From assembly GCF_963924675.1 (NCBI RefSeq), contig NC_089220.1, positions 118,436,697 to 118,500,696 of the forward strand: a stretch of DNA of 64,000 nucleotides, written 5' to 3'. Position numbers and translations under genes: made by a program. Position 1 is the first letter of the stretch; every line of letters begins with the position of its first letter. This stretch comes from Phocoena phocoena (taxonomy: Eukaryota; Chordata; Mammalia; Artiodactyla; Phocoenidae). Under the pieces are notes generated by a model. The model was not told the origin of the DNA. It saw only the letters and a list, made by a program, of their open reading frames with translations, and ran no database searches. Below, piece by piece: positions 33,310 through 45,800 of this stretch.

Positions 33310-33935
33310 AAGTTTATTTTTTTTAATTTTTATTGGAGTATAGTTGACTTACAATGTTGTGTTAGTTTCTGCTGTACAGCAAAGTGAATCAGTTATACAT
33401 ATGCATATATCTACTCTTTTTTAGAGTCTTTTCCCATATAGTTCATTATAGTATTGAGTAGTTTCCCTGTGCTATACAGTAGGTTCTTATTAGTTATCTA
33501 TTTTATCAATATATATAGTAGTGTGTATATGTCAATCCCAATCTCCCAATTTATCCACTTTCCCCTTTGGTAACCATAAGTTTGTTTTTTATATCTGTGA
33601 CTCTGTTTCTGTTTTGTAGATAAGTTTATTTGTACCATTTTTTTAGACTCCACATGTAAGCGATATCATATGATATTTGTCTCTGTCTGACTTACTTCAC
33701 TCAGTATGACAATCTCTAGGTCCATCCATGTTGCTGAAAATGGCATTATTTTGTTCTTTTTATGGCTGAGTAATATTCCATCGTATATATGTACCACATC
33801 TTCTTTATCCATTCATCCGTTGATGGACATTTAAGTTGCTTCCATGTCCTGGCTATTGTAAGTAGTGCTGCAGTGAACCTTGGGGTGTACATATCTTTTT
33901 GAATTATGGTTTTCTCTGATGTATGCCCAGGATCA
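33310..33935 (-). mobile_element. L1 3' end, minus strand, 5'-truncated
   Basis: Plus-strand text tttattggagtatagttgac, cagcaaagtgaatcagttat, ttccctgtgctatacagtag, gctgagtaatattccatcgt and ccattcatccgttgatggac is an inverted artiodactyl L1 3'UTR plus the ORF2 end. The open frame at 33746-33961 (minus) is a remnant of the ORF2 C-terminus. It lies inside a plus-strand L1 complex. Confidence 0.9.
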
Positions 33936-34143
33936 ATTAAAGTTGAAGGCATGCATATCATATTTTACTTCTAGGTTTATACCCTAGAGAAATTAATGCA
34001 TATATGCACCAGGAGACACGTACACAAATGTTCAATAGAAGCATTGTTTATAATTACCAAATATGGAAGATAACCCAAGTATCCATCAACAGCTGAATAT
34101 ATTAATTATGGTATGTTCATGTAATGGAATATTGTTCAACAGT

Positions 34144-34287
34144 AAAAATGAATGGGGAGACACAAGAGGGAGGAGATATGGGGATATATGCATATGTATA
34201 GCTGATTCACTTTGTTATAAAGCAGAAACTAACACACCACTGTAAAGCAATTATGCTCCAATAAGGATGTTTAAAAAAAAATGAATG
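34144..34287 (+). mobile_element. Very short 5'-truncated L1 with TSD
   Basis: Only the last 120 bases of a young L1 3'UTR (ggggatatatgcatatgtat, agctgattcactttgttata, caattatgctccaataagga) and an A tail. It is flanked by aaaaatgaatg at 34144-34154 and 34277-34287. Confidence 0.85.
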
Positions 34288-34689
34288 AACTACAGTTATG
34301 GGTAACAACATGGGTGTATCTCACAATGTGTAGTCACAAGTCGCCAAAATATATTTATATACTGTTACATTTCCAGTTACATAAACTTTAAGGATAGACA
34401 AAGGTAACATTATTCTTTTAGACTGTACACATAGGTGGTAAAACTATAAAGAAGATACGGAAAATATTTCTCGTCAAAATCAGGATAATGATTATCCAAA
34501 GAGGAGGGTGAATGGCATGATCAGGAAGATTTACCTAAGTGGCTTCTTGAGTGCTTCTAGTCTTCTTTTTTCTTGACCAGATGGTGATGTTATGTTCAAA
34601 TTATAATTATTCTTTAAAATTGTACTAAATGTTTTCTTTTTTTTCTGTCTTAATGTATGTTTATCTTTCACAATATAATTAAAGTTCAA

Positions 34690-35805
34690 GTTAAAATAAA
34701 TTGCTCCAAAGACACTTCTGTTGCAGAAATGTTTAATTACTTCAAATAAGAGTTTCTAAAACATTCTCATATATGCAAAGGCACTTTCATCATACTTGCC
34801 ATTGTATTAAATTTGTTCTAAGTAAATGTGATTTGTATTTTTATTGACTTTCTCATTACTCTGCCATAATGAACATTACATTTAAGTTTGGATAGTAACA
34901 GCATCCCACAAGCTTTCTGTGGTTTATCAGTAACATGAGACATTTGTATGCTGTTACTATAAGTAAACACTTCAAGCAAATGGATTGGACGTGGATTTTG
35001 TCCAGTTGCCTTTCCTGACTTTTTTAGAATCCTGCCAAATTTAAATAGGGATTCAGCTGTGAATCTCTTGAACCTGAATAAGTAAACCACGTAGCTGACA
35101 GCATTCATAATTTAACTGAATTGAGATGTCAAATCACAATTGACTTTGTCATACCTATAGCAAACCCCATGGTGTTTTTGAAATTTATCTTGCAAAATTC
35201 CACCAACAAAAAACTGTGGAAGGTAGAAAGGTAGAAACCCTTCCTCACCCCACTCCCCTTTTTTCTGCTTTTTGTGGCTATTTTACACATGCCTAGAGAA
35301 GATAAACCACTAATCCCTAAGAGCTTTTTCAACCTAATTGTGTTCAGAAAATTGTGTCCAGGTCCTGGTAGACACTGTCTATCCTCCAAACCTCATGGCT
35401 GCACTAGGTTTTACTTCTCTTATTTTCAGCTGGAACTCTTCAGTTTGAGAGGAACTGGAAAACATTCAGTTGTAAGATCGTCTTATTTTGATCCCCTCAC
35501 TGTGTTCTCAATTTATGTAGTTGTTTCCTCGTAGCAGCTGACAAGTAACAGTATAGCTTGTATGACACCCATATTTTGTCAGAAGGTGACAAGTGTATCG
35601 TATGGCCCAAAGTAAAATGAAAATGTTTCTGATACCTTCTTCAACTAGCTTGCGTTAGACAATTAATATAAGGAAAATGGAATTAATTGTTATTTTAAGA
35701 ATCATACAGAAATTTAATATGTATATGGTTTGTATTTTTTTAAAAGAAACAGTGAAGGAAAAGAAAGGAGGAAGTGTTTGTGTATTTTGTTTTAGATGTG
35801 GTTAT
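34690..35805. other. No recognised element
   Basis: This is normal-complexity DNA. Two minus-strand open frames (34818-35108, 96 codons; 35129-35389, 86 codons) have no recognisable domain, no initiation or splice context and ordinary length for chance, so I do not call genes. Confidence 0.4.
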
Positions 35806-35904
35806 ATAGGTGTGCCCAATTGCCAAAAGTCATCAAACCAAATACTTAAATCTGTGCATTTTATGTAAACTATGTCTCAGTAAAAAAAAAAAAAAAAAAA
35901 AAAA
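35805..35904 (+). mobile_element. L1 3' terminus with A23 tail
   Basis: The text caattgccaaaagtcatcaa, actta-aatctgtgcatttt and aactatgtctcagt is the last part of an L1M 3'UTR in sense orientation, followed by an uninterrupted A run at 35882-35904. Confidence 0.7.
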
Positions 35905-36119
35905 TTAGATAATCATGATTACAAAATAGTTTATATTATTTTCCAGATGCTGAGGCTTGCCTTTATAAAAACACACTATTTTAGTCATCTCGTGTGAGAT
36001 CACTTATCGTGGCTTCTTTTTGAAGACTGCTCTTTTAAAAGCAAATAAATTTGTTATAAAAACTCAGTGATGAATATTTGTACTGCTAGCTTATAGTAAC
36101 GTTTTTTTACACAACTTGT

Positions 36120-39100
36120 GATATTTTCTGATTAGGCACATTAACTCTTTGTAAACTCTTTTTAAATTCTTTTTTAAAAACCTCGTCTTAAATAAAACAA
36201 CCTCTTATGTAATACAACACACAGAAATTTATGTAAAACACACTTGCACAGAAAAATGAATAATTATAACAGCAAGAAACCCCAGTAACTACTTGTTGAG
36301 AAATAGAACATTGCCAGCATCTCGAACCCTGCAACCTACCTACATTTATTTTGCCAATCATGCATTTCTCTTAATATTTGGATAAATTATTACTTTGACT
36401 TTTTGGAAACCACTTTTTAAAATTTTTCTGTATGGTTTTATTCCCTAAGGATCCATTCCTAAATAATATATGTTAGTTTAAACATGTCTAGTTTTGAACT
36501 TTATATAAATGGAATGCTACTCTCTGTACTTTTGTGTCTTGGCTTCTATCAAGTTTATGTATTTAAGAATTTATGTTGTGTAGAGGGTTTTTTCCATTGC
36601 TGTATGTACTGTGTCATTATATAAATTTGCCACAGTAGCACTTATCCATTTCACCATTGATGGAAATTTGGGTTGTTTTTATAAAAAATGTGCTTCTAAA
36701 CATGTATTCTTGTACTCATGTGCAAGAATTTCCCTAGGGAGTGGAATTCCTGGGTTATAGGGTATGTGTACATTTAACTTTTCTTGATAATGCTGTATTG
36801 TTTTCCAAATAAGTTGTACCAAGCCACTCTACTGATAGCAGAGTATAAAAGTCCTGTTTCTTTCTCCTTTTCTAACACTTGATGTTATCAGACTTTTTAA
36901 TTTTTGCCAATCTTGTGGGTATGTAGTAGTAGCTTGCTGTAGTTTAATGTGCATCTCTATTGGCAGGTAGGTTTGGACACCTATTCATATTGCTTGGCCA
37001 TTTGAATTCTTCTCTTGTGACATGCCTGTTCAAATCTTTTGCTCACTTTTGTGCTGATTTGTAGGAATTCTTTCTACGTTCTGAATACCAGTTCTAGGTT
37101 GTTGAAGTGTATTAAAGATACCTATTTCTATTACTCAGCTGTCTTTTTACTCTCTTTTGGTTCTTTTGATGAACAGTTCTTTTTTTTAAAACTGAAGTAT
37201 AGTTTATATACAATATTATATAAGTTACAAGTGTACAATATAGTGATTCATAATTTTTAAAGGTTATACTCAATTTATAGTTATTATAAAATATTGGCTA
37301 TATTCCCTGTGTTGTACAATATATACTTGTAGCTTATTTTATACATAATAGCATGTACCTCTTAATCTACTACCACAATATGGTAGTGTCCCCCCATACT
37401 TCTCCCCACCGGTAACCACTGGTTTGTTCTCTATATCTGTGAGTCTGTTTCTTTTTTGTTTTATTCACTAGCTTGTTGTATTTTCTAGATTCCACATATA
37501 AGTGGTATCATATAGTATTTCTTAATTTTAGTGTGCAAAGAGTTATCAGTATTCTATGGTTAATAGTTTTTCCTCTTTATAAACTATTGTCCCATTCCTG
37601 AGTCAAGAAGTCTTTTTCTATATTTTATTCTTGAAGTTTTATAGTTTTGCCTTTACTTTTAGTTTATTATCTGCCTGGAATTAATTTTTCTGCTTATTGT
37701 AAGGTTTAATTTCATTTTTTTTTCCATCTGGGTGCTTAATTTTTTGAGCACCATTTATTGAAAAGACTAGTTTCCCCTACTGTTTTTTGGTGCCTCATCT
37801 GTCGTAAATCAAAGTTTTGTAGATATGTGAGTTTCTTCTAGCTTCTCTGTTTTAATTTATTCTCTCCCCAGTTGTCTCTGATACACTCTTAAAACTATCC
37901 ATGAGATTCTTAATTTTAACCACAGTATTTAATTTTCTATGTCTAGAAAGCCTGTTTGCTCTTTTTCACACCTGCTATGACCTTTTTTTATAATTGCATG
38001 TTCTTTGCAGATATTTTCAAGCTTATTTTTTATTTATACACAGAAAACATTTTACAATCGATGTCTAATAACCTTAATATCTCACATCTTTCAGTGTGTG
38101 TTTTTACACGTTCTTTCTTGTGATGTCTTGTTTCCTTTTTAACCTGTTAATTTTTCATTACATGCTGATAATTGTAATTGTTGAGAACTTTTGCATCTAT
38201 ACTCATAGGGGGTACTAGTCTAGAATTTCTTCTGATATCTTTGTCTAGCTGTATTATCAGGATGATACAGGCCTCATAGAATGAGATAAGTGTTCTCTCT
38301 ACTTCTGTGTTTTGGAATAATTTGAGAAGGATTGGTATTAATTCTTTAAATGTTTGGTAGAATTGACCAGTGAAACCATCTGGTTCGGGGCTTTTCTTCG
38401 TTGAGAGGTTTTTGATTACTGATTCAGTCTCTGCTTGTTAACAAATATATTCCAGTTTTCTATTCCTTCTTAACTCAGTTTTAGTAGTTTGCATGTTTCT
38501 AGGAATTTGTCCATTTCATCTAGGTTATCTAACTTGCTGGCATATAATTGATCATAGTATGCTGTCATAATCCTTTTTATTTCTGTAAGGTCAATAGTAA
38601 CATCCCCACTTTCATTTCTGATTTTAGTCATTTGAATCTTCTCTTTTTTCTTTAGTCTAGCTAAAGGTTTGTCAATGTTTTTGATCTTTTCAAAGAACCA
38701 ACTTTGATTTCATTGATTTTTCTCTTTTGCTTTTCTGTTCTCTATTTTGTTTATCACCACTCTAATCTTTATTTCTTTTAGTTTTGGGTTAGCTTTGAGC
38801 TTAGTTTGGTCTTCTTCTACTTCCTTAAAGTGTAAAGTTAAGTTATTGATTTGAGATCTTTGTTCTTTTTAAAGCAGATATTTACATCTGTAAATTTTCC
38901 TCTGAGCACTGCTTTCAGTGAATCCCATAAGTTTTGTTATATTGTGTTTTAATTTTCACTTATTTCAAAGTATTTTCTAATTTCCCTTGTGATTTCTTCT
39001 TTGACCCATTGGTTGTGCAAGAATGTATTGTTTAATTTCCACATATTTGTGAGTTTTCCAGACTTTCTTCTGTTACTGATTTCTAATTTCATTCTTTTGT

Positions 39101-39160
39101 GGTTAGAGAAGATACTTTGTATAATTTCAGTCTTTTAAAATTTATTTACGTGTGTTTTGT
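36120..39160 (-). mobile_element. Old L1 sequences, minus strand, several pieces
   Basis: All plus-strand text reads as inverted L1. Pieces: old L1M 3' parts (36120-37130; accattgatggaaatttggg), a younger L1 3'UTR insert (37170-37520; ttccctgtgttgtacaatat, ccacatataagtggtatcat), older L1M again (37530-38200) and mid-ORF2 (38200-39160; gataagtgttctctctactt, aatttccacatatttgtgag). No frame is intact. The younger insert splits the older element. Confidence 0.75.
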
Positions 39161-41205
39161 GGTCATTGTATTTGAACAATTTTTAAGAATAATTGAAAAC
39201 CTAATATGATGGTGCCTTCCTCTGGAAATATTTTCATTTATTTTTGGTAGGTGCTAAGAGTACTAATGTTTCTGGAACCATGTTAATTCAAGTTCAAGGT
39301 CTAAGGTTCCCCAGGCCACTTGGGTGTCCTAAACATGCTGCAAGTATGTGGATTGGCAGGCTGACTTCCATTTCAGGCTTATCATGAGGATGAAACTTTT
39401 CAGTCTTTTTTGGAATGGTTTAATTTGTGTCATTTTGTAACTGTTTCTCATGGATCAGCAAAAGCAGCTTTGAGGGCTGTGCTTCTGTCTCTTGGTTTTT
39501 ACCTTCTCCTGGATTTTTGACTTGCAGTCCTCTCTCTGGTAGCTTTAATTTGTTTAGAATAATAAAAATGTTTTATTCAGCTTTTTTGGTTGTTTTCAGC
39601 AGGAGAGCTTATCTTAATTGCTTAGTTTCCCATTTTTGAATGAGGTACCTTCTAGTATCATTTTAAATCATACTTTTAAAATAAATTACAGACTGGAAGG
39701 ATATTAATGTCTATAACAGCAGCATTTTGAGAAATGGCTGTTAGAGTTGTTAGCTAGTTGTGTAACTGAGGATCAACCTGTTTCATATCAAACCATGTTG
39801 CAAATCTTGGAAAACAGCTGTGTGTCATCTTCTACTTAGAAAAGTATCACACGTAGAGGATTTAGTTTAAAAAGAGAATGTCTGTCTGTGCTGACTGAAC
39901 AGTGCAGGTCCTCATTCAGAAAAGTATTCAGTTCATTGACCAGAACTATAGAACATTAGAGTTATTTATAACTGAATCCCAGCTACACACTTTTTGGCGG
40001 TTATTTTTCATTTCTTCTTAGAAGTAGAGAGATTATGGTGTGCTTAAAGAGAGCTAAGCATGAGAAAGCAAAAACAAGTTCACTACTCATCTAGCTAGGT
40101 GAATGCCGATATACTGTTGTTAATCACCTTTCCCTAGAACATTGCTAAGGGGGGGCTTCTCAAAGCTATTAGATACAAAAGTACACTTCCCTGGAGTGTC
40201 AGTTTTATGCAAATATTAGCGACAAAAAAAAAATCATTAAAAAATTTTTTACACTCAGGTTTTTGTGAAAAAGACTATTTTAGTATTATCTCTTGAATAA
40301 ATACTTTGTGACAAATAATTGATAAATTTTAACCAAAGCATGTCATTTATTGTATTAGGCAAGAAATGTCATGAAAATGATGTTTGAGAACCAGAAGTAG
40401 GACCATGAATTATTTAATCTTCATTTACATTGCTAAAAATGACAGTGCTACTGATAATATTAAGAACAAATTGTTAGATTTATTTCTTCACTAATAAAGT
40501 TCTTGTTGAGTACATTGTTGTTATGATTTAAAATAAATAAGTAAATAGACAATGCTGTATAAGAGGTCCTTTCAGCCCAGCACATGACATGAGTGATTTT
40601 ACCTGTCAGTAAGATGTGCTTTTTGAAGTTTCTTCCCATAGCAGCCTGACGGTATTCCATCATGCTACCTCTCTGGCAATATTCTACTCTTGGGCTCACC
40701 TTAGTGATTGATTGCTGGATGCAGTGAGTAAACACTTACTGTTTTTAACCACATTTATATAAGTCTGGGTTCTCGGAAATAGTGACACTAAAAAATGAGA
40801 AATTGCCTCTATAAGGACCTTGATGCTAGCTGTCTTCAGTTCAGCTCATTTTTTTTTACATTAATAGACTCCATGGCAAATACCTTGTGTATGAAGTAAG
40901 GCAAGTAGAAAACGATTTTCCTCCTCAATAGTATGTCATATAAAACTATTTTCTGGTTAAAATAAACACAGATGATATCATGGAAAGGAATGCAACATTT
41001 TTTTTATTTTTGAAACAAGATACTCATGAAGATGCTTCTTGCTGTTACTAGGAAATTCAGTTTTTTTCTGACATTAGAGATACTTAAATGGACATTTGGA
41101 GAAACTCTGCCTTAGAATAAATTAAATCATCTATGTTGTCCTCTATTCCATTCTCAGGAACTATGAAGAAATAGAGGATTGTTGAAAGTTGCACGTGATG
41201 TTGGT
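39160..41205. other. No recognised gene or repeat
   Basis: About 2 kb of normal-complexity sequence. The minus-strand open frame at 40460-40735 (91 codons) has no family signature. Plus-strand frames are short and not splice-flanked. It may be intronic single-copy DNA. Confidence 0.4.
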
Positions 41206-41209
41206 CAAA

Positions 41210-41430
41210 ATTGCACCATCAATGGGCAGATATTAAGGAAGCAGATGAGAGCAATGTTAAAATCATGGGCCTAGAACCTGCTACCTATTTATTGTATGAA
41301 CCTGGACAAATTAATTAATCTATCTGGGCTTCAGTCTTTCCTATCAGTAAAGTGTATGATGTTGACACGTCCCAAAGGATTGTGTGACTATTAAATGAAA
41401 TAATTTATGTGAAACTCATGGCAATAATTA
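41210..41430 (+). mobile_element. MIR, sense
   Basis: The text catgggcctagaacctgcta, gaacctggacaaattaatta, gggcttcagtctttcctatc and gtgtgactattaaatgaaat follows MIR in order. Confidence 0.75.
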
Positions 41431-41449
41431 GGCAGTCGGCAGATGTTGA

Positions 41450-41930
41450 TACAATATAATGCAGCTATTAAGACCACAGGCTTTGTAGTTATGTGCCTGA
41501 ATTCAAATTCCTGATCAGCCATGCAGTAGCTCTGTGAGATTAGCCAGATTATTAACCTTTGTAGGAAACTTCACTTTTCTTTTTTTTTAATTAATCTTTT
41601 TTAAAATATATCTATTTTTTATTATTTATTTGGTTGCACCAGGTCTTAGTTTTTGCAGGTGGGCTCCTTAGTTGCAGCTCGCCGGCTCCTTAGTTGCAGC
41701 ATGCAGGCTCCTTAGTTGTGGCATGCGAACTCTTAGTTGCAGCGTGCATGTGGGATCTAGTTCCCTGAGCAGGGATCGAACCCTGGCCCCTGCATTGGGA
41801 GCGTGGAGTCTTAACCACTGTGCCACCAGGGAAGTACCAGAAACTTCACTTTTCTCCTTTGAAAAATATGGGTAGGACTGCATATCTAATTCTTTCTGTT
41901 GTGAGAATTAAAATTTAGTAGCAACATAAT
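41450..41930 (+). mobile_element. MIR, sense, split by a SINE
   Basis: The part before the SINE (41450-41580; gaccacaggctttgtagtta, gaattcaaattcctgatcag) and the part after it (41841-41930; ctcctttgaaaaatatgggt, gttgtgagaattaaaattta) join into one MIR when the SINE and one TSD copy are removed. It follows another MIR directly. Confidence 0.8.
41565..41855 (-). mobile_element. CHR-type SINE, minus strand, with 16-base TSD
   Basis: The body at 41581-41839 opens with a T/A-rich tail, has repeated ctccttagttgcag units and ends in the inverted tRNA-like head (gatcgaaccctggcccctgc, gccaccagggaag). It is flanked by gaaacttcacttttct at 41565-41580 and 41840-41855. Confidence 0.93.
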
Positions 41931-42109
41931 CAATTATTATTTATTACAGAAATGAAAGGATTGATATAACATCTAAAAATAAATTAATATAAACCATCAT
42001 TTTAAAATTAAAGGGGAAAAACAGTATTAGTAGAAACAGAAAAGGCATAAATTAAAATTCAACACTTACTCCTAATTTTTAACAATTTTAAAGATTTAAT
42101 TTTAAGAAG

Positions 42110-42865
42110 AAGAGGCTAGTTTAGGGTGGTTACCAAAAACCTGCAAAAAACATCATATTTAATAATGAAACATTGATTCACTGTCCTCAAGGTCCTGGAC
42201 GATATATTTTCTTGTTCAATATAACAAGAAATAGCAGTGCTGATTACTGGCTGATATACACTAGTACAGCCAAATGGATTGTTTAAAGCCATTGCTTCAT
42301 TTTGATTGGTTGATATCTGTGAAGTATGTTGCTAACATATCTGAACATCATGCCTGGATAAAAGATAAGCAGTAAAGAAATAAAGTTGTATATATTTGCT
42401 GATAAGGTGCTTGTCTATGTTGAGAATCCAGGAAAATTCACAAATTCTTAAAACCAAAAAGACAATAAAGATTGCTGGTTACAGGATCCATTTACCAAAT
42501 TAAGTTGTGTTCTTAGACACCAGTGACCAAAAACTACAAATGTAAAAAAGAAAAGCTTTAATCTCATTCTTAATAACAACAGAAACTATTATATGCCTAG
42601 GAATAACCTTTTTTAAAAAAATAAGACTTTTAGGGATAAAATTATGAGATTCTATGGAAAGAGTATTTCAACAAATGGAAATACTTGATGTTTGTGATTG
42701 TGAAGACTTATAAAGTGTCAATTCTCTACAAATTAAAACATAAATTCAGTTAAAACTGCAATTAACTTTTTCATGGAATATTACAAGATAATTCTAAAAG
42801 TCTTTAGAAAAATAAAGTTGAGAATAACTAAACCAATTTTAAATAAGAAATAAATGAGAGTTGGT
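42110..42865 (+). mobile_element. Old L1 ORF2 fragment, plus strand
   Basis: The text ttgctgataaggtgcttgtc, gaatccaggaaaattcacaa, ggttacaggatccatttacc and ccaattttaaataag follows the late reverse-transcriptase region of L1 in sense orientation. Many stops. Confidence 0.65.
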
Positions 42866-42869
42866 GATA

Positions 42870-45800
42870 TCATCAACATAGTGGGTTAAATATTTCCTAT
42901 AGTCTTCCCCCTGCCCAAGAACACCAATTTAGACCCAGGGGAAGTTCCATCACACTGTTGGAGCAAAAAACTTTGAGATTGGATACACTGAAGAGGATAA
43001 GAGGATGTGTCACCTCTACCCCAAGGAGGCACAGCACAGTGCCATGAGACACCTTTTAGGCCTGTGATTTCTCCCAAGGAGGGATTGTGAGAGCATATTA
43101 GAGTTAGTCTTCCCCAGCTGGGCAGGACGCTGCCAAAGAGACCCACTTCTTTTTAGCCCCATCCTCAATACTGAGGTGTGCTGTGTGACTAGGAGTTTGG
43201 GTGTGACTGGGAGAACAGCAGCTAGTGCTCTTGGAGAACATCAAAGGGTCATGGATCCTATGAACCACATTGTGGACTCCATCAGGAAGCTCGCCCATGA
43301 GATGCTGAAGTCACCTTGCCCTAGAATCCCCTCAGCTGGTCCACAAGTACCCCAGCACCTCATCTACACAAACCTACACCCCCTGGCCAGCTCCCAGTGC
43401 ATGCCTCTAACAGCAGCAAGAAGAAACCTCTGCCGGTGGCTAACGAGCAACACAGAAAGCTGGCCCAACTCTGGGGAATTGAGAGAAATCACCCAAATGT
43501 GAACATTCAGCACCACCCTAGGGAAAGCAAAAGGGAGGCTGTCAGCACATGGCCTGGCTTTGCAGGATCAAGAGAAGGCGTATAATCTTAACATTCCCCC
43601 AGAAGAGGAGCAAGAAGTATGGAGCAAGTGTATTCATAGTTCTGAGAAAACTTAGAATCCCTAACAGGGCTGACCAAATTAATTTTTCTACTGAAGCCAG
43701 TCAGTAAAGAGGAGGTGATGGCTCCTTTAACCAAGAAGATAGCAATGCAAGACATGAATGAAATATGATGCCATCAAAGGAACACAGTTTTCCATCAACT
43801 GACCCCAAAGAAATGGAGATGTAAGATTTACCTGAGAAAGAATGAAAAAGAGTGAAGAAAAACTAACAAGAACCACGGTCTACCATTAAGAAAAAGTCTG
43901 CATTATTGGAGTCCAATTAGGAGAAGGGAGGGAAGGAAAGGGTCTCTTGAGAAAGTTTACTTAAAGAAATAATGCCTGAGAACTTCACAGATATGGGAAT
44001 GTGGGAAGAGTTTTAGACATCCAAATTCATGAAACTCATAGGTGCCCCCAAAATTGCAATCCCAAATGATCTTCAAGACACATTATAATAAAATTGTCTA
44101 AAGTCAAAGACAAAGGGAATTTTTAAAGCAGCTAGAGAAACAAAATTCTTCACATACAATGGGCCCCTCCCCAATAAGGCTATCAGTGCATTTCTTAGCA
44201 GAAACCATGTGGGCCAGGAGAGAGTAGGATGATATTTTCAAAGTGCTGAAAGAAAAAACTGCCAACCAAGAATATGTTAGCCAGCAAAGCTATCCTTCAG
44301 AAATGAAGGTGAGATAAAAACTTTCCCAGATAAACAAAAGCTGATGGAATTCATCACATTAGCTCTGCCTTATAAGAAGTGCTAAAAGGAGTTTTTTAAG
44401 CTGAAATGAAATGATGCTAATTAGTAGCATGAAAATATAAAACTGGTAAAGTTAAGGTCAAATTTGAAATACTCAAATAATGTAATGTGGTGTGTTAGTC
44501 ACTTAACTCTTGTATAAAGGTTCAAGGACAAGAGTATCAGAAGTAACTATAGCTACAATAGTTTGTTAATTATTACACAATATAAAAAGAGGCAGCAAGT
44601 TGCAACATCAAAAAATAAAATGGGGGGAGGGATTAAAAAGGTAGACTTTTGTATGCAATCAAAATTACCAGTTTATAAGACACTGTTATAAGTTGTTTTA
44701 TATAAGCCTCATGGTAACCAAGAAACAAAACCCCCAAAGTAGTACATACCAAAAGAGGAAGAAAGGATAAGGGAACTACAAAGTAGCCAGAAGACCGTAA
44801 GATGGCGTTAGCAAGTCCTTACCCATCAATGATTATGTTAAATGTAAACTGATTAAATTCTCCAATCAAAATGTATAGAGTGGCTGAATGGATTTTATAA
44901 AAGACCTCAGTATGTGGTGGCCACAAGTGACTCACTTCAGCCTTTAACAACACACATAGACTGAAAGTGAAGGCATGGAAAAAGACATTCCATGCAAATG
45001 GAAACCAAAGGACAGCAGGGGTAGCTACATTATTTCAGACAAAATAGACTTTAAGTCAAAAATTATAATGAGAAAAAGAAGGTAATTATATAATAATAAA
45101 ATTATGAGTCAAATAATCAAGAGGCTATAAAAATTGTAAATGTATATACATCGAACATCAGAGCCCCTAAATATATAAAGTACTAACAAATCTGAAGGGA
45201 GGTATAGACAACAATACAAGGGAACTTTAATATCCCACTTTCAATAATGGATAGATCATTCAGACAGAAAATCAATAGGGAAACATTGGACTTAAACTAT
45301 ACTTTAGACCAAATGGACTAATAGACACAGAACATTTCATCCAACAGTAGCAGAATACATATTCTCAAGTGCATAGGGAGCATTAACCAGGATAGATCAT
45401 ATGTTATGTCACAAAACAAATCTTAGCAAATTTAAGAAAACTGAAATCATACCAAGTATCTTTTCAGCTGCAGTGGTATGAAACTAGATATTAAGAACAG
45501 GAGGAAAACTGGAAAATACACAAATATGTGGAAATTAAACATCACACTCCTAAACAACCAATATCAAAAATGAAATTTTAGGGCCACCCTGGTGGCGCAG
45601 TGGTTGAGAGTCCGCCTGCCGATGCAGGGGACGTGGGATCGTGCCCCCGTCTGGGAGGATCCCATGTGCCGCAGAGCGGCTGGGCCTGTGAGCCATGGCC
45701 GCTGAGCCTGCGCGTCCGGAGCCTGTGCTCCGCAATGGGAGGGGCCACAGCAGTGAGAGGCCCTCGTACCTCAGTTAACAAGGGTTGGCAAGGATGTGGA

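Larger units (their letters stand above)
30090..34690 (+). mobile_element. Old L1/HAL1 complex, plus strand, with nested insertions
   Basis: From 30090 to about 31900 the sequence resembles L1M/HAL1 5' and ORF1 regions (ggtgatctaggggacttgca, ccatcaaaaacatc). From 31900 it shows ORF2 in sense orientation (aacaaaattttggcaaaccg, ggattcattcaggatattc, acaaatcgtatctcc) and ends with 3' parts at about 34690. It is interrupted by a SINE (32995-33097), an inverted L1 (33310-33935) and a tiny L1 (34155-34276). All frames are broken. Confidence 0.7.

Noticed and set aside
34818..35389. Two minus-strand frames of 96 and 86 codons
   Set aside because: Length is within chance expectation for 64 kb, with no motifs, no splice context and ordinary codon composition.
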